From Nocardioides jejuensis (GTDB lineage Bacteria > Actinomycetota > Actinomycetes > Propionibacteriales > Nocardioidaceae): a stretch of 64,000 nucleotides of DNA. Position numbers and translations under genes: made by a program. The stretch's first letter is position 1. Every line of letters starts with the position of its first letter. The notes under the pieces were generated by a model. It did not search any database. It worked only from the letters and a program-made list of their open reading frames with translations, and was not told where the DNA came from. This document shows positions 26,144 through 34,344 of this stretch, one piece after another. The stretch spans positions 1-64,000 of the forward strand of contig NZ_SJZJ01000006.1 in assembly GCF_004337475.1 (NCBI RefSeq), read 5' to 3'.

Positions 26144-26632
26144 ATGCCTGCGATCTCTCGCATGCGCAGCTTTGTCATGCTGCCGTTCGTCCTGCTCGTC
26201 CTCTGCTTCGGCCTGGTCGTCACCAACGTCTCGACCGCCCCGAAGGCCGACGCCGCGGTCACGCGCTCGGCCAAGATCCTCAACGGTCTGACCGTCGCCA
26301 AGCACCAGCAGGGTGACCCCTACAGCTACGGCTCGGCCGGCCCCGGCCGCTTCGACTGCTCGGGCCTCGTCTACTACTCGATGCGCAAGGCCGGCGTCTC
26401 CGTGCCGCGCTCGTCGGGCGCCCAGGCCGGTGCCACGCGCCGCATCAGCAAGTCGAACATGAAGCCCGGCGACCTGATGTTCTTCAGCGACGGCGGCCAC
26501 GTCTACCACGTGGCGATCTTCGTCGGCTGGAAGAACGGCCACCGCCTGATGATCGACGCCCCCAAGTCGGGCGACCATGTGCGCATCCGTACGCCGTGGA
26601 CCTCGGGCTGGTTCGCCGGCACCCTTCGCTGA
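26144..26632 (+). CDS. Secreted NlpC/P60 (C40) peptidoglycan endopeptidase
   Basis: 162 residues: a signal peptide with hydrophobic core (VMLPFVLLVLCFGLVVTNV; likely cleavage after ADA) and a single NlpC/P60 domain. The catalytic Cys is in RFDCSGLVYYS (about residue 93) and the His in HVYHVAIFVG (about 145); the third polar residue is probably the His of 'GDHVRI'. It cleaves stem peptides in peptidoglycan. ATG 26144 is preceded by gggaaagga. The gene sits under the c-di-AMP riboswitch, so wall turnover is likely tied to second-messenger level. No extra wall-binding domain. Confidence 0.93.
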   Translation: MPAISRMRSFVMLPFVLLVLCFGLVVTNVSTAPKADAAVTRSAKILNGLTVAKHQQGDPYSYGSAGPGRFDCSGLVYYSMRKAGVSVPRSSGAQAGATRRISKSNMKPGDLMFFSDGGHVYHVAIFVGWKNGHRLMIDAPKSGDHVRIRTPWTSGWFAGTLR

Positions 26633-26664
26633 CGTATCGTCGCGATCTCCCTGTATCTCGGGGT

Positions 26665-26706
26665 CTGAGGGCGCGCCTCCGCCGTCGTGCGGAGGCGCGC
26701 CCTCAG
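26665..26706 (+). terminator. Strong terminator after the NlpC/P60 gene
   Basis: Perfect 18-bp inverted repeat ctgagggcgcgcctccgc / gcggaggcgcgccctcag with a 6-nt loop, 32 nt after the stop codon and 38 nt before the DUF3048 start. Confidence 0.85.
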
Positions 26707-26744
26707 ACTTTGAGGAGTTCTGCACCCACCGATCGGAGAAGAAC

Positions 26745-27758
26745 GTGCGCCGCATGCGCCTGTCCGTAGCCGCCACCCTCGCCGCGAGCGTCGTCCTCGC
26801 CGGCTGTGGAGGGCTGACCGGCACCGATGGCACCAGCTCGAGCGAGCGGCCGTCGAGCAGCGCTCCCGCAGCGAAGCCGGAGACCTGGCCGCTGACGGGT
26901 CTCCCCGTCCCGGACGGCCGCTCGCCCAAGTCCCCGGCGTACATCGTCAAGATCGACAACACGGCCGCCAGCGCGCCGCAGTACGGCATCGGCAAGGCCG
27001 ACATGGTCGTCGAAGAGCTCGTCGAGGGCGGCATCACCCGCCTCGCCGCGTTCTTCCAGTCGCAGCTGCCGTCGAAGGTGGGCCCGGTCCGCTCGATGCG
27101 CCTCACCGACATCGGCGTCGCGAAGCCGTTGGGCGCGGAGATCGTTGCGTCGGGCGCCGCGCCAGTGACGCTCGACGGGCTCGCCAAGGCCGGCCAGAAG
27201 TTCGTCTCGTTCGACAGCGGCAACCCCGCGCTCCAGCGTCTCCTCGACGGATCGCACGACAGCCTGCACAGCGTCGTGGCGAACCTGAAGAAGCTCGCTG
27301 CCGAGCAGAAGCACCCCGCTCGTCCGGTCGACTACCTGCCGTTCGGCGCCAAGGGCGCGATGTCCGGCGGCAAGCCGGCGACGTCCATCGACGCGCGCAT
27401 GTCAGCGGGCCGTACGGCGCACTGGCAGCTGATGGGCCACAAGTACATCCTGCAGAACGGCTACATGCCCGACGGCGACGTCTTCAAGGCAGACACGGTC
27501 ATCACCTGCATGGTCACGACCTCGCTGGCGCCGTACCTGGACCCGGCGGGCAACCCCGTGCCGATCTCGCACTTCGAGGGCAAGGGGCAGGCGGTCATCT
27601 TCCACGACGGCAAGGCTGTCCGCGTGACGTGGAAGAAGCCGACGGTCGGTGACACCGTCACGTTCGTGACCGCGTCGGGCAAGCAGTTCAAGGTGCCGGC
27701 CGGCCACACCTGGCTGCACCTCGTGCCGACCAGCGGCGGAGGCGTCAGCTTCCGCTGA
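26745..27758 (+). CDS. DUF3048 (YerB-like) lipoprotein
   Basis: 337 residues from GTG 26745. N-terminal RRMRLSVAATLAASVVLAGC gives a lipobox (VLAGC, Cys about 21), followed by a Ser/Pro linker. The mature part shows the DUF3048 pattern 'WPLTGLPV', 'AYIVKIDNTAASAPQYGIGKADMVVEE', 'GITRLAAFFQSQLPSKVGPVRSMR' and a C-terminal domain ending with 'HTWLHLVPTSGG'. Related to YerB of Bacillus; thought to be a surface lipoprotein of unknown role. It ends 14 bases inside the convergent TetR gene. Confidence 0.87.
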   Translation: MRRMRLSVAATLAASVVLAGCGGLTGTDGTSSSERPSSSAPAAKPETWPLTGLPVPDGRSPKSPAYIVKIDNTAASAPQYGIGKADMVVEELVEGGITRLAAFFQSQLPSKVGPVRSMRLTDIGVAKPLGAEIVASGAAPVTLDGLAKAGQKFVSFDSGNPALQRLLDGSHDSLHSVVANLKKLAAEQKHPARPVDYLPFGAKGAMSGGKPATSIDARMSAGRTAHWQLMGHKYILQNGYMPDGDVFKADTVITCMVTTSLAPYLDPAGNPVPISHFEGKGQAVIFHDGKAVRVTWKKPTVGDTVTFVTASGKQFKVPAGHTWLHLVPTSGGGVSFR

Positions 27759-28461
27759 TCTCCGCGTCGCCGTCGGCACGTTCAGGCGTGCCGACGAGCG
27801 ACCGCATGCCGTCGAGAAGGAGGCCGAACGCCGCCTCCACGCGCTGGGTCGCGGCGGAGGGGTCGGTGCTCTCGACGATCGCGTCACCGGCAGCCGCGAG
27901 GGCGCCGAAGAAGATCCGCGAGAACGTCTCCTGCATCTGGGAGTCGACACCGAGGGCGTCGCCATTGAGGACGCCGGAGACGACGTTGCGGAGCACGGCG
28001 AACGTCGAGCGCTCCTCCTGCTCGGCGAAGCGCTGCGGGCCGAGCACGGTCGGCGCCTCATGCACGACCAGGCGGCTGTAGGCCGGCTCGCGGAGCACCT
28101 CCAGGAACGCTGTGAGGCCCGCGCGCGCCTGGTCCCACGGGTCCTTCGCACCCTTCATTGCCTTGGTGATGCTGCGCGCCGCCTGGTCCTCGAGGTCGGA
28201 GAGGACCGCCTCGAAGATGCCCTGCTTGCCGGAGAAGTGGTGATACAGCGCGCCCTTGGTCACCTTGGCGTCGGAGACGATCGCGTCGAGCGAGGTGGCG
28301 GCGTACCCGCGCACGGCGAAGAGCTGCTCGGCGGCGCGGAGGAGGGCCCGGCGGGTGGCGGCGGAGTACTGCTGGCGACGGCTGATGCCCGCGACGCCGG
28401 CCACTGTCGCCACGCCCGGAAGGGTGATCTTGGATCGCCCGCTGCCTGCAGTTCTGCTCAC
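27745..28461 (-). CDS. TetR family transcriptional regulator
   Basis: 238 residues. An N-terminal helix-turn-helix 'RRALLRAAEQLFAVRGYAATSLDAIVSDAKVTKGALYHHFSGKQGIFEAVL' (about 36-86) is the TetR DNA-binding domain; the rest is a variable ligand domain. GTG start at 28459-28461, with -10 TAGACT (28469-28474) and -35 TTGTCC (28491-28496) spaced by 16 on the minus strand, so leaderless. A perfect 7+7 palindrome covers the -35 box, pointing to autorepression. Divergent from an uncharacterised gene whose promoter region holds a second palindrome. Confidence 0.88.
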   Translation of the reverse strand: MSRTAGSGRSKITLPGVATVAGVAGISRRQQYSAATRRALLRAAEQLFAVRGYAATSLDAIVSDAKVTKGALYHHFSGKQGIFEAVLSDLEDQAARSITKAMKGAKDPWDQARAGLTAFLEVLREPAYSRLVVHEAPTVLGPQRFAEQEERSTFAVLRNVVSGVLNGDALGVDSQMQETFSRIFFGALAAAGDAIVESTDPSAATQRVEAAFGLLLDGMRSLVGTPERADGDAEISGS

Positions 28462-28488
28462 GGCCCGAAGTCTAAGTGAGCGCCGTCA

Positions 28489-28504
28489 CTGGACAAGTGT
28501 CCAG
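28489..28504. promoter_or_regulatory. Probable TetR autoregulatory operator over the -35 box
   Basis: ctggacaagtgtccag: perfect 7-bp arms separated by 2 bp. It coincides with the -35 element (TTGTCC on the minus strand) of the TetR gene that starts at 28461. Confidence 0.6.
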
Positions 28505-28523
28505 AGTCACCGCGTGGGCGTTT

Positions 28524-28542
28524 GGCATACCGCCGGTATGCC
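28524..28542. promoter_or_regulatory. Second operator-like palindrome in the TetR/28595 intergenic region
   Basis: ggcataccgccggtatgcc: 9-bp perfect arms around one central base. A further half-like cggtatgtg occurs at 28565-28573. The site lies 53 bp before the plus-strand gene at 28595. Its sequence differs from the site at 28489, so it may bind another regulator. Confidence 0.5.
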
Positions 28543-28594
28543 ACGTACGGTCGTTACGTACCAACGGTATGTGGATGAGTGAAAGGAGCTGTCC

Positions 28595-29143
28595 ATGAAC
28601 TGGGAAGCTTTTCACCGCCGTGGGGACGTCCTCCACGCCGTGATCAAGGAAGCCGACGCCCGACGCGACGGCGAGCTGCCGATGTACGTGACTGGCGTCG
28701 AGCAGACCTTCAGCGACGAGCTCGACCTGATCGGCGCGCTCTCGCTTCGCTGGCACACCCGCCTTGCGGGGCACATCGAGCGCATCGCGAAGGACCAGCC
28801 CCTCGACCTCGAGGCGGCGACCATCGAGGCCTGGCGCGACGCCGCCGACGAGAACCCGGGCATCCGCCTCGTTCTCGACAAGGCGTTCGCCGACGCTGAC
28901 GAGGAGACCGTGGCCGTCCTGGCGCGCATCCTCGACAAGGAGCGCGAGCTCCTCGCCCTCAACGCAGGGCTGATCTCTGCCTACCAGCTCGAGGAGCACG
29001 GCTCCCGCGTGGGTGGCATTGTCGAGGCGAAGGCCCGCGAGGGCTTCGTGATCGGCGCGAACGCACCGCAGGCCGAGGCGGCTCCGTCGCTTCTCGCGCG
29101 CCTCCGGGCCGGTTCGCGTTCGCGGACGGCGGCCATTGCCTGA
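28595..29143 (+). CDS. Hypothetical protein, mainly helical
   Basis: 182 residues, rich in Glu, Asp, Arg and Ala, with no signal peptide or membrane segment. The N-terminal 130 residues look all-helical ('DELDLIGALSLRWHTRLAGHIER', 'ENPGIRLVLDKAFADADEETVAVLARILDKEREL'). The C-terminal tail is low complexity and basic (LLARLRAGSRSRTAA). I do not recognise a family. Good ribosome binding site gaaaggag 8 bases before ATG. Divergent from TetR and behind two palindromes, so probably a regulated gene. Confidence 0.75.
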   Translation: MNWEAFHRRGDVLHAVIKEADARRDGELPMYVTGVEQTFSDELDLIGALSLRWHTRLAGHIERIAKDQPLDLEAATIEAWRDAADENPGIRLVLDKAFADADEETVAVLARILDKERELLALNAGLISAYQLEEHGSRVGGIVEAKAREGFVIGANAPQAEAAPSLLARLRAGSRSRTAAIA

Positions 29144-29235
29144 CGGGCAGAACCCGCTGAGCTGACGTACCCCGGGTGCTGGCGCATCCCTCCCCGTGAC
29201 CTTCCCAGTCGCGTTCCCTCCCTCCGCGCCGGCCC

Positions 29236-29282
29236 CCGGGGCTCGTCATTTCAACCCTCCGGGCTGGTCGGACGAGCCCCGG
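29236..29282. promoter_or_regulatory. Hairpin just upstream of the DUF3039 promoter
   Basis: 12-bp perfect arms ccggggctcgtc / gacgagccccgg enclosing 23 nt, in the 159-bp gap after the hypothetical gene. A -10-like taggat follows at 29291-29296, 6 bases before the GTG at 29303. Could be the terminator of the upstream gene or an operator for the DUF3039-helicase unit. Nothing else is visible in the gap. Confidence 0.45.
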
Positions 29283-29302
29283 ACCTCGCATAGGATCGGA
29301 CT

Positions 29303-29560
29303 GTGAGCACGCCCATCGGATTCACCCAGCTCGACGTCGTCGAAGACCGCAAGACGCTGTCGGTCGAGGACGGCGACCACGAGCGGTTCAGCCACTTCGT
29401 CCCGAAGGACAAGCTGACCGAAGCCACGATCATGGGCACTCCCGTTGTCGCGCTCTGCGGCAAGGTCTGGGTGCCGAGCCGTGCGCCGGAGAAGTTCCCG
29501 GTCTGCCCGGAGTGCAAGGAGATCTGGGAGTCGATCAACGACGACGGGGACGCGTCTTGA
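29303..29560 (+). CDS. DUF3039 protein, probable zinc-binding
   Basis: 85 residues of the small actinobacterial DUF3039 family. The conserved part is 'FSHFVPKDKLTEATIMGTPVVALCGKVWVPSRAPEKFPVCPECKEIW', with cysteines at about 52, 68 and 71 plus conserved histidines upstream, a likely zinc site. Function unknown. GTG start. Its TGA stop overlaps the helicase start (TTGA), so the two are translationally coupled and probably work together. Confidence 0.88.
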   Translation: MSTPIGFTQLDVVEDRKTLSVEDGDHERFSHFVPKDKLTEATIMGTPVVALCGKVWVPSRAPEKFPVCPECKEIWESINDDGDAS

Positions 29561-31362
29561 GCGGTCAGCCCGAGGCTGACCTGTTCGACGCGGTTCCCCA
29601 GGCCCCCGGCGCGCTGACGCCGGCGTGGCCGGACCGTGCCGCGTGGGGCACCGCCACCTCGCTGCGTGCCTGGCAGGCCGCGGCGATGCGGAAGTACCTC
29701 GAGGAGCAGCCGCGCGACTTCCTCGCGGTCGCGACGCCGGGCGCGGGCAAGACGACGTTCGCCCTGACGATCGCGGCCGAGCTCCTCGGGCGCCGGGTCG
29801 TCGACCGGATCACGATCGTTGCCCCGACCGAGCACCTGAAGGTGCAGTGGGCCGAGGCCGCCGCGCGCGCCGGCATCCCGATCGACCCGACGTACTCCGC
29901 GGGGCAGGGCAAGACCTCGCAGGAGTTCCTCGGCATCGCCGTCACCTACGCCGGTGTGGCGGTCAACCCGCTCGCCATGCGGATCCGCACCGAACGCTTC
30001 CGGACGCTGGTGATCCTCGACGAGGTGCACCACGCGGGTGATGCGCTGAGCTGGGGCGAGGGCGTCCGCGAGGCCTTCGAGCCGGGTACGCGCCGCCTGG
30101 CGCTGACCGGCACGCCGTTCCGCTCCGACGTGAACCCGATCCCGTTCGTGCAGTACGAGCCCAACGAGGACGGCATCCCGCAGTCCAAGGCGGACTACAC
30201 CTACGGCTATGCGCATGCGCTGGCCGACCACGTCGTCCGCCCAGTGCTCTTCATGGCGTACTCCGGCGAGATGCAGTGGCGCACCCGCGCCGGTGACGAG
30301 ATCACCGCCCGCCTCGGCGAGCCGCTCACCAAGGACATGCACCAGCAGGCGCTGCGTACGGCGCTTGACCCTGCCGGCTCCTGGATGCCCGCCGTGCTCG
30401 AGGCCGCCGACAAGCGCCTGACGGAGGTACGCCGCCACGTCCCCGACGCCGGTGGCCTCGTCATCGCGTCGGACCAGACGGCGGCTCGTGCCTACGCCAA
30501 GCTGCTGCGCGCCATCACGGGGGAGGCCCCGGTCGTCGTCCTGTCGGACGAGAAGGGCGCCTCGAAGAAGATCTCCGGCTTCTCCGACGGCGACCAGCGC
30601 TGGATGGTCGCGGTCCGCATGGTCTCCGAGGGCGTCGACGTCCCGCGTCTGGCCGTCGGCGTGTGGGCGACCAACACCTCGACACCGCTCTTCTTCGCCC
30701 AGGCCGTCGGTCGCTTCGTGCGTGCCCGCAAGCGCGGCGAGACCGCGTCGGTCTTCCTGCCGTCCGTGCCGAACCTGCTCGGGCTGGCGTCCGAGATGGA
30801 GGTCCAGCGCGACCACGTCCTGGGCCGCAAGGTCAACGACGACGGCGACATCTTCGCCGCGGAGCAGGGCCTGATCGACCAGGCCAACGCCGGCGAGGGC
30901 GCCTCCGACGACCTGCTCGGCAACTTCGAGGCGCTCGGCTCCGAGGCCACCTTCGACCGCGTCCTGTACGACGGCGGCGAGTTCGGCCACTCGGGCGAGG
31001 TGCACGTCGGCTCCGACGAGGAGATGGATTTCCTCGGCATCCCCGGCCTGCTCGAGCCCGACCAGGTGCGCGACCTGCTGCACCAGCGGCAGAGCGACCG
31101 CGCCAAGAAGCAGAAGCAGGAACGGGCCGCCAGTCCGCTGAGCGAGGAGGATCGCGCGGTCACGCACGAGCGCCTCGGCGTACTCCGTCGGGAGCTCAAC
31201 GGCCTCGTCGCTGCCTGGTACCACCGCACCGGCCAGCCCCACGGCGTCACGCACAGCGCGCTGCGCAAGGAGTGCGGAGGTCCGCCGTCGGCCGTGGCCA
31301 CGGTCGACCAGCTGCAGAACCGGATCGACAAGATCCGGGACTGGGCGATCAGCGGTCGCTGA
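29557..31362 (+). CDS. DEAD/DEAH-box superfamily 2 helicase
   Basis: 601 residues from TTG 29557, which overlaps the DUF3039 stop. Motifs: Q-like 'SLRAWQAAAM', I 'ATPGAGKTTF' (about 63-71), Ia 'VAPTEHLKVQW', II 'ILDEVHH', III 'ALTGTPFRSD', IV-V 'MVSEGVDVPRLAV', VI 'QAVGRFVRAR'. The layout is that of the RecG/UvrB-like SF2 helicases common in actinobacteria. The C-terminal 130 residues are charged and helical ('HQRQSDRAKKQKQERA', then 'RRELNGLVAAWYHRTGQPH'). DNA or RNA substrate not determined. A large inverted repeat follows 10 bases after the stop. Confidence 0.9.
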   Translation: MSGQPEADLFDAVPQAPGALTPAWPDRAAWGTATSLRAWQAAAMRKYLEEQPRDFLAVATPGAGKTTFALTIAAELLGRRVVDRITIVAPTEHLKVQWAEAAARAGIPIDPTYSAGQGKTSQEFLGIAVTYAGVAVNPLAMRIRTERFRTLVILDEVHHAGDALSWGEGVREAFEPGTRRLALTGTPFRSDVNPIPFVQYEPNEDGIPQSKADYTYGYAHALADHVVRPVLFMAYSGEMQWRTRAGDEITARLGEPLTKDMHQQALRTALDPAGSWMPAVLEAADKRLTEVRRHVPDAGGLVIASDQTAARAYAKLLRAITGEAPVVVLSDEKGASKKISGFSDGDQRWMVAVRMVSEGVDVPRLAVGVWATNTSTPLFFAQAVGRFVRARKRGETASVFLPSVPNLLGLASEMEVQRDHVLGRKVNDDGDIFAAEQGLIDQANAGEGASDDLLGNFEALGSEATFDRVLYDGGEFGHSGEVHVGSDEEMDFLGIPGLLEPDQVRDLLHQRQSDRAKKQKQERAASPLSEEDRAVTHERLGVLRRELNGLVAAWYHRTGQPHGVTHSALRKECGGPPSAVATVDQLQNRIDKIRDWAISGR

Positions 31363-31371
31363 CCCGGCCGG

Positions 31372-31430
31372 CGCTACCGATCAGTACGCACCTCGTCACC
31401 GGCGTGTCGGGTGCGTACTGATCGGTAGCG
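31372..31430. repeat. 20-bp perfect inverted repeat between convergent genes
   Basis: cgctaccgatcagtacgcac (31372-31391) and its exact reverse complement (31411-31430) flank a 19-nt loop. It lies between the helicase stop (31362) and the ABC ATPase stop (31444). It can serve as a bidirectional terminator, though without U-tracts. The long AT-containing arms are unlike the other, GC-only terminators here, so it may be a dispersed repeat element. Confidence 0.8.
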
Positions 31431-31443
31431 CGGACGCCGTAGG

Positions 31444-32199
31444 TCAGAGGACCTTGGAGAGGAACGCCTGGGTTCGCTCGTGCTGCGGGCTGGCCAGCAC
31501 CTCGCGCGGGTCGCCCTCCTCGACGATGACACCGCCGTCCATGAAGACCAGCTTGTCGCCGACCTCGCGGGCGAAGCCCATCTCGTGGGTCACGACCATC
31601 ATCGTCATGCCCTCGGAGGCGAGGTCCTTCATGACCGCCAGGACGTCACCGACGAGCTCGGGGTCGAGCGCCGAGGTCGGCTCGTCGAAGAGCATCATGT
31701 CCGGGTCCATGGACAGGGCGCGGGCGATCGCCACGCGTTGCTGCTGACCGCCCGAGAGGTGGGCGGGGTAGGCGTCCTCGCGCTCGGCCAGGCCGACCTT
31801 GGCGAGGTTGCGGCGGGCGATCTCGACCGCTTCGGCGGTGCTGCGCTTCTTCACGCGCTTCTGCGCGATCGTGAGGTTCTTCAGCACGCTCATGTGTGGG
31901 AACAGGTTGAACTGCTGGAAGACCATGCCGATCCGGCTGCGGACCGCGTCGAGGTCGGTCTCCGGGTCGGTGATGTCGATGCCCTCGACCAGGATCCGGC
32001 CGGACGTGGGCTCCTCGAGGCGGTTGACGCAGCGGAGCAGGGTCGACTTGCCCGAGCCGGAGGGGCCGATGACGCAGACGACCTGTCCTGAGTCCACGTG
32101 GAAATCGATGCCCTTGAGGACCTCGTTCTTGCCGAACGTCTTGTGCAGGTCGCGCACCTCGATGGCGCGCGATCCGCTCGTCGTGACGGTTGCGGTCAT
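31444..32199 (-). CDS. Polar amino acid ABC transporter, ATP-binding protein
   Basis: 251 residues, GlnQ/ArtP-type. Walker [10 protein letters not shown], '[12 protein letters not shown]', signature LSGGQQQR, Walker B '[16 protein letters not shown]' and '[11 protein letters not shown]' are intact. It energises uptake by the permease encoded one base upstream. Last gene of the operon SBP-permease-ATPase, all on the minus strand. Confidence 0.95.
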   Translation of the reverse strand: MTATVTTSGSRAIEVRDLHKTFGKNEVLKGIDFHVDSGQVVCVIGPSGSGKSTLLRCVNRLEEPTSGRILVEGIDITDPETDLDAVRSRIGMVFQQFNLFPHMSVLKNLTIAQKRVKKRSTAEAVEIARRNLAKVGLAEREDAYPAHLSGGQQQRVAIARALSMDPDMMLFDEPTSALDPELVGDVLAVMKDLASEGMTMMVVTHEMGFAREVGDKLVFMDGGVIVEEGDPREVLASPQHERTQAFLSKVL

Positions 32200-32200
32200 G

Positions 32201-32992
32201 TCATCGGGCCCTTTGCTGCTTCTTCTCCAGCCACGCGACGAGGCGGGTCAGCGGGAGCGTGATAATCAGGTAGAGGAGCGCAGCCTGGGTGAGGCTGGTG
32301 GCGGTGCCGGCGGTCGAGCCGCTCGCCATGAAGTCGCGCGCGATCGTGGTCAGCTCGCGTTGCCCGACGAGCATGCCGACGACGAAGAGCAGGGCGGTGT
32401 CCTTGATCAGGAGGACGAACTCGTTCGTCAGCGGCGGAATGACGATCCGGACTGCCTGCGGGATGACGATGGACACCATCGTCCGCGGGCCGCTCATGCC
32501 AAGCGAGCGGGCCGCCTCGGCCTGTCCCTTCGGCACCGACTGGATACCGGCGCGCAGCGTCTCGGCCATGTATGCGCCGGCCACCATGATCAGGCCGACG
32601 ACACCCGCGCCGACCGGGCCACCCGGCGGAGTCCACTGGAAGGCGATCGGGACGCCGAACGCCATCACCAGGATCACGATCAGCGCCGGCAGCCCGCGGA
32701 AGAACTCGACGTAGGCGGTCGCAATCCAGCGGTAGATCCTGATCGGCGACAGCTTCATCAGAGCAAGGGCGAACGCCAGCGTCAGCCCACCGGCGAACGC
32801 GATCGCGGTGTAGCGAGCCGTGTTGACGACGCCGGTCGTGATCAGGTCGCGCCAGTTGTCATGCTGTCCGTCGGCCCAGAAGTTGTTCCGGACGCTGGCC
32901 CAGTCGACCGCGAAGACGACCACGAGCACCACCGCACCGAGCAGTGCATACAGCGCGGCGTGGTTGATCCGCCGTCGCGTCGAGCGCTTCAC
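32201..32992 (-). CDS. Polar amino acid ABC transporter, permease
   Basis: 263 residues, HisM/GlnP-type. About five membrane helices and the EAA loop '[23 protein letters not shown]' that contacts the ATPase; '[14 protein letters not shown]' is a family mark. With a single permease gene it would work as a homodimer. A C-terminal 'EKKQQRAR' faces the cytosol. Confidence 0.94.
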   Translation of the reverse strand: MKRSTRRRINHAALYALLGAVVLVVVFAVDWASVRNNFWADGQHDNWRDLITTGVVNTARYTAIAFAGGLTLAFALALMKLSPIRIYRWIATAYVEFFRGLPALIVILVMAFGVPIAFQWTPPGGPVGAGVVGLIMVAGAYMAETLRAGIQSVPKGQAEAARSLGMSGPRTMVSIVIPQAVRIVIPPLTNEFVLLIKDTALLFVVGMLVGQRELTTIARDFMASGSTAGTATSLTQAALLYLIITLPLTRLVAWLEKKQQRAR

Positions 32993-33023
32993 GAGACAGC
33001 CTGGTGACGCGGCTGCGGGGCGC

Positions 33024-33845
33024 TCACTTCGTGGGCACCCACTTCTTGTAGAGCTCGTCGTACGTGCCGTTGTCGTGAAGGGTCGTGAGCTGCTCGTTGA
33101 CGGCGTCGATCAGCTTGGTCTTGCCGAGCTTGGTCGCGAGGCCGTACTCCTCCTTGGTCGGGTAGGTCTCGACCACGGTGTACTTGCCCGGCTGGCGGGC
33201 GTCCTCCTGGTGCGTGTAGTTGACCGGGTAGTCCTGGAGCAGGGCGTCGACCTGGCCGGCCTTGAGGGCGGAGTACATCTCCGCATCGCTCGGGAACGTC
33301 ACGACCTGGGCCCCCGTCGCGTTCTTCTCCGCGTACGTCTTGCCGGTCGTGGCGACCTGTACGCCCACCTTCTTGCCCTTCAGGTCACCGATGCCCTTGA
33401 TCGACGAGCCGGTGGGGACCAGCAGCGACTGGGCGGAGTCGAAGTAACCATCGCTGAACAGCAGGGCCTTCTTGCGGTCGTCGCTGATGGTCATCGCGCT
33501 GGCGACCAGGTCGCACTGGCCCGAGTTGACCGCCAGACCGCTCTCGAGGGCGTCGAAGGCGGAGTCCTTGATCTGCAGCTTGACGCCGAGGCCGTCGGCA
33601 ACGGCCTGGACGATGTCCACGTCGAAGCCCTTGAAGCCACTCTTGGACGACTTGTCGAAGTCCTCGAACGGCGCGTACGGGACGTCGGAGCAGACCGTCA
33701 GCGTGCCGGCCTGGATCAGGCCGAGCGCGTTGTCGGCCTTCTTGTCGGACCCTCCGCCCGAACCACACGCCGCGAGGCTCGCGACGGCAGCAGTGACGGC
33801 GACAGTGGCAAGGGTGCGGCGCATCGATGAAGGCATGACTCGCAC
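33024..33845 (-). CDS. Amino acid ABC transporter substrate-binding lipoprotein
   Basis: 273 residues: signal sequence and lipobox LAAC (Cys about 27), then the bacterial extracellular solute-binding family 3 domain ('GTLTVCSDVPYAPFEDF', 'GFKGFDVDIVQAVADGLG', 'DLVASAMTISDDRKKALLFSDGYFDSAQ'). Binds a polar amino acid outside the membrane; which one cannot be told. An upstream in-frame start could lie at ATG 33833 (MPSSMRR). It heads the operon; the 183-bp gap to 34029 holds its promoter (tagtgt on the minus strand near 33845). Confidence 0.93.
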   Translation of the reverse strand: MRVMPSSMRRTLATVAVTAAVASLAACGSGGGSDKKADNALGLIQAGTLTVCSDVPYAPFEDFDKSSKSGFKGFDVDIVQAVADGLGVKLQIKDSAFDALESGLAVNSGQCDLVASAMTISDDRKKALLFSDGYFDSAQSLLVPTGSSIKGIGDLKGKKVGVQVATTGKTYAEKNATGAQVVTFPSDAEMYSALKAGQVDALLQDYPVNYTHQEDARQPGKYTVVETYPTKEEYGLATKLGKTKLIDAVNEQLTTLHDNGTYDELYKKWVPTK

Positions 33846-34028
33846 ACTAGGTGATCCCGTGCGGCGTGCGCATGGCCCTCAGGTCACGGATCGCCAACGG
33901 TTCCGGGGGCCGTCCACCCCAGTGTGCGGCCCGGGGTCAGGCGGTCCTGGCGGGTCATGCGGGTCCCGCGCCGGCCCGGCTAGCGTCGAAAGCGTCCCTG
34001 TCCCTGCTCCGACCCTGGAGGACCGGCC

Positions 34029-34328
34029 ATGAAGTACGTCGTCACGTGGGAGCCGCTCCCGAACGCGTCTGAGGCGTCTGAAGCCAGGTCGCTCACGGTG
34101 TTCAGCAACTGGGCGCCCAGCGAAGGTGCGGTCTTCAAGGAGTTCCTCGGGCGTGCCGACAACCGGGGTGGCTTCGCGGTCGTGGAGACGGACGACGTCT
34201 CGCTGATCGCGAAGGACACCGCACCGTTCGGCGTCTGGTTCGCCTTCACGATCTACCCGGTGCTCGAGATCGCCGACAGCGCCGCAGTCGGCGCCGGGGC
34301 GGTCGCCTTCCGTGCCTCGATCGCCTGA
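34029..34328 (+). CDS. DUF3303 family small protein
   Basis: 99 residues. 'MKYVVTWEPLP', 'FSNWAPSEGAVFKEFLGRADNRGGFAVVETDD' and a C-terminal 'YPVLEIADSAAVG' match the DUF3303 pattern (dimeric ferredoxin-like fold, similar to small stress-response or antibiotic-monooxygenase-like domains). Function unknown. ATG preceded by ctggagga. Convergent with the OYE gene, 16 bp between stops. Confidence 0.75.
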   Translation: MKYVVTWEPLPNASEASEARSLTVFSNWAPSEGAVFKEFLGRADNRGGFAVVETDDVSLIAKDTAPFGVWFAFTIYPVLEIADSAAVGAGAVAFRASIA

Positions 34329-34344
34329 CTTCTGCTGACGACGG

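Noticed and set aside
31372..31430. Insertion-sequence end or transposon scar
   Set aside because: No transposase, no target-site duplication and the two arms are adjacent rather than flanking a gene; kept only as an inverted repeat.
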